Shown: piece by piece, positions 34,541 through 45,132 of the stretch
How positions within the stretch are numbered: the stretch's first letter is position 1
How the letters are laid out: the number at the start of each line of letters is the position of its first letter
Source of the DNA: Lithobates sylvaticus
Taxonomy: Eukaryota > Chordata > Amphibia > Anura > Ranidae
NCBI GenBank assembly: GCA_028564925.1
Contig: CM053031.1
Coordinates: 100,552,888 to 100,616,887 of the forward strand
DNA: 64,000 bases
Reading direction: 5' to 3'
The notes under the pieces: model-generated
Database searches by the model: none
Told to the model about the DNA's origin: nothing
Seen by the model: the letters and a program-made list of their open reading frames with translations, nothing else
Made by a program: the position numbers and the translations under genes

Positions 34541-35460
34541 ATTTGTAATTACCCGCCCCTGTTAAACAGGGGCTGAAAAATTGTGCCTTAGGCACTGGTG
34601 CTGGTGCCACAACACTGCAACCCCTCACAGATACTGTACTTGGAGCACAGCAGTCACACGTGTTGCGAAGCATTTTTTAAAAAAATTGTAAGCACACGCC
34701 CCTGTTAAACAGGGGCTGAAAAATTGTGCCTTAGGCACTGGTGCTGGTGCCACAACACTGCAACCCCTCACAGATACTGTACTTGGAGCACAGCAGTCAC
34801 ACGTGTTGCGAAGCATTTTTTTAAAAAATTGTAAGTACACGCCCCTGTTAAACAGGGGCTGAAAAATTGTGCCTTAGGCACTGGTGCTGGTGCCACAACA
34901 CTGCAACCCCTCACAGATACTGTACTTGGAGCACAGCAGTCACACGTGTTGCGAAGCATTTTTTTTTAAAATTGTAAGTACACGCCCCTGTTAAACAGGG
35001 GCTGAAAAATTGTGCCTTAGGCACTGGTGCTGGTGCCACAACACTGCAACCCCTCACAGATACTGTACTTGGAGCACAGCAGTCACACGTGTTGCGAAGC
35101 ATTTTTTAAAAAAATTGTAAGTACACGCCCCTGTTAAACAGGGGCTGAAAAATTGTGCCTTAGGCACTGGTGCTGGTGCCACAACACTGCAACCCCTCAC
35201 AGATACTGTACTTGGAGCACAGCAGTCACACGTGTTGCGAAGCATTTTTTTAAAAAATTGTAAGTACACGCCCCTGTTAAACAGGGGCTGAAAAATTGTG
35301 CCTTAGGCACTGGTGCTGGTGCCACAACACTGCAACCCCTCACAGATACTGTACTTGGAGCACAGCAGTCACACGTGTTACGAAGCATTTTTTTATAAAA
35401 ATTGTATGTACACGCCCCTGTTAAACAGGGGCTGAAAAATTGTGCCTTAGGCACTGGTGT
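34541..35460. repeat. 143-bp tandem array in hAT copy 1 (7 copies)
   Basis: Each unit contains the palindrome CCCCTGTTAAACAGGGG, then TTGTGCCTTAGGCAC, 'CTGGTGCTGGTGCC', and a T run after GCGAAGCA. The minus-strand 63-71 codon frames that recur once per unit are repeat artefacts. The array lies 3' of the transposase gene, about 100 bp from its stop. Confidence 0.92.
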
Positions 35461-35565
35461 GGTGGCATGGATCATTGAGGAGGAGGAAGAGGATAGTCAG
35501 TGAACATAAGAGGACAGTCACTCAGCATCAGCATAGGCAGTCTTGAAGGGATGTGACATTAAAAA

Positions 35566-38500
35566 TTATTCGGTTATATCCGCCTCAGGTGCCTGGTAGC
35601 TGGTGGTGATCCAAGACTGATTCATTTTGATGAAGGTCAGTCGATCAACCGAGGCGGTGGACAGGCGCACCCTATGATCGGTGACAAATCCTCCAGCAGC
35701 ACTGAATGTGCGTTCGGAAAGAACGCTGGAGGCAGGACAGGCCAGTAGCTCAATTGCATACTGTGCAAGCTCTGGCCAGTGATCCATCCTCAGGACCCAG
35801 TAAGCCAGAGGATTTTCGGTGGGAAAGGTGTCCAAGTCTGACCTTGCCCCAAGGTATTCCTGCACCATGTATATCAGACGCTGGCGATGGTTGCTGGAAC
35901 CGATCATACCTTGGGGCTGCGGACTAAAAAATTGTCTGAACGCATCGGTCAGACGTCCACCTTCCCCACCGCTCCTTCTGCTACTGACCGAAGCCTCAGC
36001 AACTCGTCGCCCAGGACCAGGAGTTTGTAACCTCCCAGTTTCTGGGAACGCGTTGCACAGACCTTTCTGCAAGGCCTCCCTGAGATGTCTCATCCTCTGC
36101 TCCCTCTGCGATGGCAAGATAAGGTCCGCAACCTTACCCTTGTACCGCGGATCAAGGAGAGTGGCCAGCCAGTAATGGTCCCTCTCCTTGATCCGAAGAA
36201 CACGAGGATCCTTCCGCAGGCTTTGCAGGATCAGGGAGGCCATGCAGCGTAGGTTAGCTGAGGCATTCGGTCCGGAGTCTTCTGGGTCACTGAGGATGAC
36301 ATGATCGCCAGCCACCTCCTCCCAGCCACGTACAAGTCCACTGGTTTGTTGGGACTGTACATCATCCCTAAAAGACTGCTGCTGCTGATGCTGAGTGCCA
36401 GGCTCCACCTCCATGCTCACACAATCCTCCTCCTCCTCCTCCTCATCCTCTTCCTGTGTGATGGGTGGGACAGAAGGAACACTGTCCGGATAAAGGGGGC
36501 CTTGAGAGGCAAGGAAGTCCTCCTCTTCCTGCCTCTGTTCTGCCTCAAGTGCCCTGTCCATTATCCCACGCAGCGTATGCTCCAACAGGTGGACAAGAGG
36601 GACAGTGTCACTGATGCATGCACTGTCACTGCTCACCATCCTCGTGGCCTCCTCAAATGGTGAGAGGACAGTGCATGCATCCTGATCATGCTCCACTGAC
36701 GTGGGGAAAAAAAAACAAGCTCCCCTGACCCTGTCCTGGTGCCGTAGTCGCAAAGGTACTCATTGATGGCCCTCTGCTGCATGTGCAGTCGCTGCAGCAT
36801 GGCCAGCGTTGAGTTCCACCTGGTGGGCATGTCACATATTAGGCGGTTCTTGGGCAGGTTCAGCTCCTTTTGCAGCTCAGTCAGCCGAGCACTGGCATTA
36901 TAAGATCGGCGGAAATGCACACAGACTTTCCTGGCCTGCCTCAGGACATCCTGTAAGCCTGGGAACCTGCCCAAGAACCGCTGCACCACCAGGTTGAGGA
37001 CGTGAGCCATGCAGGGCACATGGGTGAGCTGCCCCTGTCGCATGGCGGAGAGGAGGTTGGTGCCATTGTCAGAAACGACCATTCCTGGCTTAAGCTGACG
37101 TGGCGTCAACCACCTCTCGGCCTGCCCCTGCAGAGCTGCCAGAACCTCTGGCCCAGTGTGGCTCCTGTCCCCCAAACACACCAGCGCAAGCACGGCATGG
37201 CATCTTTTTGCCTGCGTACTTGCGTAGCCCCTTGTACGCCTACGGAGCACCGCTGGTTCCAAGGACAGAGCACTGGAGGAAGAAGAAGAGGAGGGGGTGG
37301 AGGAGAGAGGTATGTCACAACCAGTAGCAGTAGTAGCGTTTTGGAGGCGTGGTGGCGGAACAACCTCCAACACTACTGCACCTTGTCCTGCATCCCTCCC
37401 AGCTGCCAATAGAGTGACCCAATGGGCCGTGAAAGAAAGGTACCGTCCCTGTCCATGCCTGCTGGACCATGAGTCAGCGGTAATATGCACCTTACCGCTG
37501 ACCGCCCTGTCCAGCGAGGCATGGACATTGCCTTCCACATGCCGGTAGAGAGACGGAATCGCCTTCCGTGAGAAAAAGTGGCGTTTGGGAACCTGCCACT
37601 GAGGAACCGCACATTGAACAAACTCACGGAAGGGGGCCGAGTCTACCAACTGAAAAGGCAGCAGTTGAAGTGCTAGCAATTTAGCCAAGCTAGCATTCAA
37701 CCGCTGGGCATGTGGATGGCTGGGAGTGTACTTCTTTCTACGGTCCAGCAGCTGGGGCAGGGAAATTTGCCTGCTGCAATCGGACGTCGGTGTACTGCAA
37801 GTACTTGGTTGTGACACACCTAATTCTACACCTTCAGTCCTCTCAGAGCAGCTTTCAGAGAGGACTGAAGGTGTAGTGGGGATGGAGATCTCAGCTGATG
37901 AGGAGCAAGGAGAGGTCCGCTTAGTTCTTTGGTGTGGGTCTTTTATGTGTGCCTGCCAACGAGCTGCATGGCAGGTCGACATATGTCTGGTCAAGCTTGT
38001 GGTGCCCAAGCGGCTGATGTTTTGGCCACGCGAGATACGCTTGAGACAAATATTGCAAATAGCAGTGGTGCGATCTGATGCACTCGTCTCAAAAAAGGCC
38101 CACACCAAAGAACTTTTCTGATAACGTGCAGAGGCAGCGCCCTGCACAGGCGGAGCTCTGCGGTGTTGTACAGTTGCTGTGCTGGCCTCTACCTGGCCTC
38201 CAGGGGGCATCCTGCCTCGTTGGACATGTGACGCCGCATCCTCCTCCTCCTCGTCCTCCTCCTCATCCTCTCTCCCTTCAGGCACCCACGTGGAGTCAGT
38301 GACCTCATCATCCCCTCCCTCTTCACCACTAGAGCAAACCTGGCAGTAAGCTGCAGCTGGTGGAACAGTACTGCCAGATTCCTCAAGCTGGGTATCATCA
38401 TCCGAGCCTTCGAATCGTTGGGCATCCTCCTGGAGCATGTACCCAACACTGTGCTCAAAGAGTTCGGGGGACTCCTCAGGAGGACATGGTGGGTCTAGGG

Positions 38501-38804
38501 AAGGGGTGGCTGATGATGCCATTGAGTACGCGTTGGCAGCTGCTCTGCCAGTACCCTGAGCCTGGGTGAGAGAGGATGAGGAGGATGAGGAGGGCTTGGT
38601 CATCCATTCTACCAAGCCTTCAGCATGATGCGGCTCCACATGTCCAGCTGCCGAAAACAAAGACGCGCGTGTCCCATGGCCACGTGCTGATGACGATGCA
38701 CGACCACGTCCACGGCCACGGCCACGTCCACTAGAAACAGAGCCTGCCTGCCCTGTGTTCTTGGCTCTGCACGCTCTGCCTCCCCTTGGCGGTCTTCCAG
38801 CCAT
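35566..38804 (-). pseudogene. BED-finger hAT transposase, copy 1 (one frameshift)
   Basis: The start ATG is at 38804 (MAGRPPRGGRACRAKNTGQA) and the stop is at 35566, about 1,079 codons in total, larger than the usual 600-800 for the family. In order: an RG/Arg-rich basic head, Ser/Glu/Asp-rich linker, a BED zinc finger at about residues 230-285 (W..F, C250-x2-C, H-x4-H), then the hAT catalytic core with first Asp at 444 (ITADSWSS), second Asp at 579 (VSDNGTN) followed by CMAH and 'MPTRWNST'. The third acidic residue lies in LSPFEEATRM, and the C-terminal dimerisation domain has 'WPELAQYAIELLACPASSVL' and 'SERTFSAAGG'. One base is missing near 36680 relative to copy 2, splitting the gene into 723- and 395-codon frames just before the catalytic Glu. 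A polyacidic tract near 36430 is shorter than in copy 2. Confidence 0.92.
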
Positions 38805-38816
38805 TGTAGTCGGTAG

Positions 38817-41800
38817 TCCTGTGGGTGCTGCTGAGAAGAAAATATAGGAGCTCTGTGTGATGCCACTAACACACTAGAAGTCCTATGGGTGCTTCTGCAA
38901 AGAAAATAGAGGAGCTCTGTGTGATGCCACTAACACACTAGAAGTCCTGTGGGTGCTGCTGAGAAGAAAATATAGGAGCTCTGTGTGATGCCACTAACAC
39001 ACTAGAAGTCCTATGGGTGCTTCTGCAAAGAAAATAGAGGAGCTCTGTGTGATGCCACTAACACACTAGAAGTCCTGTGGGTGCTGCTGAGAAGACAATA
39101 TAGGAGCTCTGTGTGATGCCACTAACACACTAGAAGTCCTATGGGTGCTTCTGCAAAGAAAATAGAGGAGCTCTGTGTGATGCCACTAACACACTAGAAG
39201 TCCTGTGGGTGCTGCTGAGAAGACAATATAGGAGCTCTGTGTGATGCCACTAACACACTAGAAGTCCTATGGGTGCTTCTGCAAAGAAAATAGAGGATCT
39301 CTGTGTGATGGGACTAACACACTTCAAGTCCTATAGGTGCTTCTGGGAACAAAATATAGGATCTCTGTGTGATGGGACTAACACACTTCAAGTCCTATGG
39401 GTGCTTCTGGGAAGAAAATATAGGTCTGTGTGATGGGACTAACACACTTCAAGTCCTATAGGTGCTTCTGGGAACAAAATATATAGGATCTCTGTGTGAT
39501 GGGACTAACACACTTCAAGTCCTATGGGTGCTTCTGGGAAGAAAATATAGGTCTGTGTGATGGGACTAACACACTTCAAGTCCTATAGGTGCTTCTGGGA
39601 ACAAAATATAGGTCTCTGTGTGATGGGACTAACACACTTCAAGTCCTATAGGTGCTTCTGGGAACAAAATATATGATCTCTGTGTGATGGGACTAACACA
39701 CTTCAAGTCCTATGGGTGCTTCTGGGAAGAAAATATAGGTCTGTGTGATGGGACTAACACACTTCAAGTCCTATAGGTGCTTCTGGAAACAAAATATAGG
39801 ATTTCTGTGTGATGGGACTAACACACTTCAAGTCCTATAGGTGCTTCTGGGAACAAAATATATGATCTCTGTGTGATGGGACTAACACACTTCAAGTCCT
39901 ATAGGTGCTTCTGGGAAGAAAATGTAGGTCTGTGTGATGGGACTAACACACTTCAAGTCCTATAGGTGCTTCTGGGAACAAAATATATGATCTCTGTGTG
40001 ATGGGACTAACACACTTCAAGTCCTATGGGTGCTTCTGGGAAGAAAATATAGGTCTGTGTGATGTGACTAACACACTTCAAGTCCTATAGGTGCCTCTGG
40101 GAACAAAATATATGATCTCTGTGTGATGGGACTAACACACTTCAAGTCCTATAGGTGCTTCTGGGAACAAAATATAGGATTTCTGTGTGATGGGACTAAC
40201 ACACTTCAAGTCCTATAGGTGCTTCTGGGAACAAAATATATGATCTCTGTGTGATGGGACTAACACACTTCAAGTCCTATAGGTGCTTCTGGGAACAAAA
40301 TATATGATCTCTGTGTGATGGGACTAACACACTTCAAGTCCTATGGGTGCTTCTGGGAAGAAAATATAGGTCTGTGTGATGGGACTAACACACTTCAAGT
40401 CCTATAGGTGCCTCTGGGAACAAAATATATGATTTCTGTGTGATGGGACTAACACACTTCAAGTCCTATAGGTGCTTCTGGAAACAAAATATAGGATTTC
40501 TGTGTGATGGGACTAACACACTTCAAGTCCTATAGGTGCTTCTGGGAACAAAATAGATGATCTCTGTGTGATGGGACTAACACACTTCAAGTCCTATAGG
40601 TGCTTCTGGGAAGAAAATGTAGGTCTGTGTGATGGGACTAACACACTTCAAGTCCTATAGGTGCTTCTGGGAACAAAATATATGATCTCTGTGTGATGGG
40701 ACTAACACACTTCAAGTCCTATGGGTGCTTCTGGGAAGAAAATATAGGTCTGTGTGATGGGACTAACACACTTCAAGTCCTATAGGTGCCTCTGGGAACA
40801 AAATATATGATCTCTGTGTGATGGGACTAACACACTTCAAGTCCTATAGGTGCTTCTGGGAACAAAATATAGGTCTGTGTGATGGGACTAACACACTTCA
40901 AGTCCTATAGGTGCTTCTGGGAACAAAATATAGGATCTCTGTGTGATGGGACTAACACACTTCAAGTCCTATAGGTGCTTCTGGGAAAAAATATAGGATC
41001 TCTGTGTGATGGGACTAACACACTTCAAGTCCTATGGGTGCTTCTGGGAACAAAATATAGGTCTGTGTGATGGGACTAACACACTTCAAGTCCTATAGGT
41101 GCTTCTGGAGACAAAATATAGGATTTCTGTGTGATGGGACTAACACACTTCAAGTCCTATGGTTGCTTCTGGGGAGAAAATATAGGTCTGTGTGATGGGA
41201 CTAACACACTTCAAGTCCTATAGGTGCTTCTGGGAACAAAATATAGGATCTCTGTGTGATGGGACTAACACACTTCAAGTCCTATGGGTGCTTCTGGGAA
41301 GAAAATATAGGTCTGTGTGATGGGACTAACACACTTCAAGTCCTATAGGTGCCTCTGGGAACAAAATATATGATCTCTGTGTGATGGGACTAACACACTT
41401 CAAGTCCTATAGGTGCTTCTGGGAACAAAATATAGGTCTGTGTGATGGGACTAACACACTTCAAGTCCTATAGGTGCTTCTGGGAACAAAATATAGGATC
41501 TCTGTGTGATGGGACTAACACACTTCAAGTCCTATAGGTGCTTCTGGGAAAAAAATATAGGATCTCTGTGTGATGGGACTAACACACTTCAAGTCCTATG
41601 GGTGCTTCTGGGAACAAAATATAGGTCTGTGTGATGGGACTAACACACTTCAAGTCCTATAGGTGCTTCTGGAGAAAAAATATAGGATTTCTGTGTGATG
41701 GGACTAACACACTTCAAGTCCTATAGGTGCTTCTGGGAAGAAAATATAGGTCTGTGTGATGGGACTAACACACTTCAAGTCCTATAGGTGCTTCTGGGAA

Positions 41801-43800
41801 CAAAATATAGGATCTCTGTGTGATGGGACTAACACACTTCAAGTCCTATGGGTGCTTCTGGGAAGAAAATATAGGTCTCTGTGATGGGACTAACACACTT
41901 CAAGTCCTATAGGTGCTTCTGGGAACAAAATATATGATCTCTGTGTGATGGGACTAACACACTTCAAGTCCTATGGGTGCTTCTGGGAAGAAAATATAGG
42001 TCTGTGTGATGGGACTAACACACTTCAAGTCCTATAGGTGCTTCTGGAGACAAAATATAGGATTTCTGTGTGATGGGACTAACACACTTCAAGTCCTATG
42101 GGTGCTTCTGGGAAGAAAATATAGGTCTGTGTGATGGGACTAACACACTTCAAGTCCTATAGGTGGTTCTGGGAACAAAATATAGGATCTCTGTGTGATG
42201 GGACTAACACACTTCAAGTCCTATGGGTGCTTCTGGGAAGAAAATATAGGTCTCTGTGATGGGACTAACACACTTCAAGTCCTATAGGTGCTTCTGGGAA
42301 CAAAATATATGATCTCTGTGTGATGGGACTAACACACTTCAAGTCCTATGGGTGCTTCTGGGAAGAAAATATAGGTCTGTGTGATGGGACTAACACACTT
42401 CAAGTCCTATAGGTGCTTCTGGGAACAAAATATATGATCTCTGTGTGATGGGACTAACACACTTCAAGTCCTATAGGTGCTTCTGGGAAGAAAATGTAGG
42501 TCTGTGTGATGGGACTAACACACTTCAAGTCCTATAGGTGCTTCTGGGAACAAAATATATGATCTCTGTGTGATGGGACTAACACACTTCAAGTCCTATA
42601 GGTGCTTCTGGGAAGAAAATATAGGTCTGTGTGATGGGACTAACACACTTCAAGTCCTATAGGTGCCTCTGGGAACAAAATATATGATCTCTGTGTGATG
42701 GGACTAACACACTTCAAGTCCTATAGGTGCTTCTGGGAAGAAAATGTAGGTCTGTGTGATGGGACTAACACACTTCAAGTCCTATAGGTGCTTCTGGGAA
42801 CAAAATATATGATCTCTGTGTGATGGGACTAACACACTTCAAGTCCTATAGGTGCTTCTGGGAAGAAAATATAGGTCTGTGTGATGGGACTAACACACTT
42901 CAAGTCCTATAGGTGCCTCTGGGAACAAAATATATGATCTCTGTGTGATGGGACTAACACACTTCAAGTCCTATAGGTGCTTCTGGGAAGAAAATGTAGG
43001 TCTGTGTGATGGGACTAACACACTTCAAGTCCTATAGGTGCTTCTGGGAACAAAATATATGATCTCTGTGTGATGGGACTAACACACTTCAAGTCCTATA
43101 GGTGCTTCTGGGAAGAAAATATAGGTCTGTGTGATGGGACTAACACACTTCAAGTCCTATAGGTGCCTCTGGGAACAAAATATATGATCTCTGTGTGATG
43201 GGACTAACACACTTCAAGTCCTATAGGTGCTTCTGGGAAGAAAATGTAGGTCTGTGTGATGGGACTAACACACTTCAAGTCCTATAGGTGCTTCTGGGAA
43301 CAAAATATAGGATCTCTGTGTGATGGGACTAACACACTTCAAGTCCTATGGGTGCTTCTGGGAAGAAAATATAGGTCTGTGTGATGGGACTAACACACTT
43401 CAAGTCCTATAGGTGCTTCTGGGAACAAAATATATGATCTCTGTGTGATGGGACTAACACACTTCAAGTCCTATGGGTGCTTCTGGGAAGAAAATATAGG
43501 TCTGTGTGATGGGACTAACACACTTCAAGTCCTATAGGTGCTTCTGGGAACAAAATATATGATCTCTGTGTGATGGGACTAACACACTTCAAGTCCTATA
43601 GGTGCTTCTGGGAACAAAATATAGGAGCTCTGCCTGCCTGCCACGAACACACTACAAGTCCTATAGGTGCTTCTGGGAACAAAATATAGGAGCTCTGCCT
43701 GCCTGCCACGAACACACTACAAGTCCTATAGGTGCTTCTGGGAACAAAATACAGGAGCTCTGTTTGCTGCCAGTGCCTGCCTGCCACGAACACACTACAA
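38817..43800. repeat. 61-64-bp tandem array in hAT copy 1 (about 75-80 copies)
   Basis: Units alternate between a 64-bp form (with CAAAATATATGATCTCTGTG) and a 61-bp form (with GAAAATATAGGTCTGTGTG). The array is zoned: units next to the transposase start carry 'GATGCCACTAACACACTAGA', the long middle has 'GATGGGACTAACACACTTCA', and the last three carry 'CTGCCTGCCTGCCACGAACA'. It begins about 12 bp upstream of the transposase ATG, so it occupies the gene's 5' flank. Confidence 0.95.
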
Positions 43801-43987
43801 GCCCCTCTTTCTAAATCAATCTTTCTAAATGAATCTATCTAACTCAATCTCTCTAAGTAAATCTCTCTAACTAAATCCAGCAGAGTGACACAGAACGATC
43901 CTGCTCTATCTACGCCGGAACAGCATGTGACCGGCGCAGACGGCGTGGCGGCCTTTTATAAGAGGGGGCGTGTACTAAAGCCCCTGA

Positions 43988-44265
43988 GCTGTAATTGGCT
44001 ACAGGCGTCCTGCCTGTAGCCAATTATGGCTCTTCGAGTTTCCGGCGCTGTGATTGGCCAAGCATGCGGGGTCACAGTGCATGCTTGGCCAATCATCAGC
44101 CAGCAATGCACTGCGCCGGCCGCGCCGGCCGCAATGCATTGCGGGGCCGCTCGCATCACACGAACGTGATGCGAGCGGCCAAAATAGTTCTGGGCTTGCC
44201 GAGCGAGCGAACACCCGGTGCTCGATGCGAACATGGGTTCGCATCGAGCACCGGGCCCATCCCTA
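43988..44265. repeat. cluster of five near-perfect hairpins at the right end of hAT copy 1
   Basis: Stems: 15 bp at 43992-44006/44012-44026 (TAATTGGCTACAGGC), 17 bp at 44051-44067/44079-44095 (TGATTGGCCAAGCATGC), a 16-bp palindrome at 44129-44144, 14 bp at 44146-44159/44166-44179 (GCCGCTCGCATCAC), and 19 bp at 44214-44232/44237-44255 (CCCGGTGCTCGATGCGAAC). No mismatches were seen. The left terminus lacks such a cluster but is rich in TTCGAA. They may be subterminal transposase-binding or transcription-blocking structures. Confidence 0.9.
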
Positions 44266-44420
44266 GTGGACAGCCATGTCTTGGTAGGTTTGCAGTTGTG
44301 CCATACTCTTTCCATTTTTGGATGATGCACTGAACAGTACACTGTGAGAAGTTCAAAGCTTGGGATATTTTTTTTTATAACCTAACTCTGCTTTAAACTT
44401 CTCCACAACTTTATCCCTGA
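44266..44420 (-). pseudogene. Tc1 transposase, N-terminal HTH part (other side of the hAT insertion)
   Basis: Minus strand: FSQCTVQCIIQKWKEYGTTA then NLPRHGCP, the paired-like helix-turn-helix of Tc1 transposases. It continues directly, after removal of one GTGGACAG copy, into the segment at 32768. Downstream in genomic order is the usual Tc1 5' UTR text ending 'GGCAATTGGTT' near 44580. Confidence 0.88.
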
Positions 44421-44595
44421 CCTGTCTGGTGTGTTCCTTGGCCATCACGATGCTGTTTGTTCACTAAGGTTCTCTAACAAACCTATGAGGGCTTCACAGA
44501 ATAGCTGTATTTATACTGAGTTTAAATTACACGCAAGTGGACTCTATTTACTATATAGGTGACTTCTGAAGGCAATTGGTTCAACTAGAATGAAC

Positions 44596-44841
44596 CCTTG
44601 CATTGCATTGCATGAATCTATCCATGGCCCGCTCCGCCACCCCCTGTTCAGGCGTCCGGCCCCTTTTCAGATGCTGGGCGCCTGAATTACAGCGGGGGGG
44701 TGTTTTTAAAGCACCTGATTAGAGCCATGGGCTCTAATAGGCTTAAAAAAAGGTGTTTAAAAAAAGTTTGCAGCCCCCCAAAAATTTTGAGCATCAGCTA
44801 CCACTGGATTGCATGCAAGATACAGACACACTTACAGCAAA
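44596..44841. other. no recognisable gene
   Basis: GC-rich start, a G run near 44694, then T/A-rich sequence. Possible MITE debris, with no clean ends. Confidence 0.35.
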
Positions 44842-45132
44842 ATGTCTGAGCAAGGATCTGTGCATTCACTAGAGGCAGAACCTGAGCTAACAAAATTATC
44901 TACTATTTTCTCTCATGTTGAGGCTGGTTTGCAGCCGACAGAGATATCTGACAGACCTAAATGCATCACCAAACTGTCCTTAAAGCCCATAGAGCATTAT
45001 GAATCAAGAAAGGTAGAAATTATTGTAGTGCTACCCCCACAGGAGCCGCTCAGTAATTTGGGTTCTCTGTTCTGTGCCTCAAATCCAAGAACAACCTCAG
45101 CTCCTCTGACACCTGAGCATACAGATGATTAG
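44842..45132 (+). CDS. unidentified 96-codon open frame
   Basis: The ATG at 44842 opens MSEQGSVHSLEAEPELTKLS and continues to a TAG at 45130. Composition is protein-like (no long homopolymers, mixed polar residues), which stands out from neighbouring frames, but I recognise no domain, no splice sites and no promoter. It lies between the two giant hAT elements. It could be a fragment of an unrecognised repeat, a decayed retrocopy or chance. Confidence 0.2.
   Translation: MSEQGSVHSLEAEPELTKLSTIFSHVEAGLQPTEISDRPKCITKLSLKPIEHYESRKVEIIVVLPPQEPLSNLGSLFCASNPRTTSAPLTPEHTDD

Larger units (their letters stand above)
32769..44265 (-). mobile_element. giant hAT transposon, copy 1 (11,497 bp)
   Basis: Ends are TAGGGATGAGCCGAACACCC on the left and, on the complementary strand of the right, TAGGGATGGGCCCGGTGC. 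They share about 12 bp. The 8-bp target duplication GTGGACAG (32761-32768 and 44266-44273) is perfect and lies in the Tc1 transposase gene. Order from left: TTCGAA-rich end, captured MITE fragment, 146-bp array, 143-bp array, minus-strand BED/hAT transposase gene, 61-64-bp array of about 5 kb, hairpin-rich right end. Typical hAT elements are 2.5-5 kb, and the extra length is almost all tandem repeat. The near-identical second copy is at 46793-57140. Transposition in trans or recent loss of activity is inferred from the perfect target duplication together with a broken gene. Confidence 0.93.
31864..44595 (-). mobile_element. Tc1-type transposon, split by a MITE and by a giant hAT element
   Basis: The left terminus TACAGTGCC(T)AAAGTATTCAT followed by an A/T-rich stretch with 'ACATTTTGTCATGTTACAAC' is a familiar vertebrate Tc1 family end. 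Transposase sequence on the minus strand lies at 32460-32768 and again at 44266-44420. A MITE (32238-32454) replaces part of the internal region, and the hAT element 32769-44265 sits inside the transposase gene. The right end fades near 44595 without its terminal repeat, so the element is truncated. Without the hAT it is about 1.2 kb, slightly short for a Tc1 (usually 1.2-1.7 kb) given its deletions. Confidence 0.85.

Noticed and set aside
34625-35475. Series of near-identical 63-92 codon minus-strand frames
   Set aside because: They recur once per 143-bp repeat unit in both hAT copies and have no independent coding character.
36301-38302. Several 70-136 codon plus-strand frames across the hAT transposase
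   Set aside because: These are shadows of the minus-strand transposase gene, duplicated in the same places in copy 2.
38817-43800. CRISPR-like regular array
   Set aside because: Units are contiguous 61-64-bp repeats without unique spacers, inside a eukaryotic transposon.
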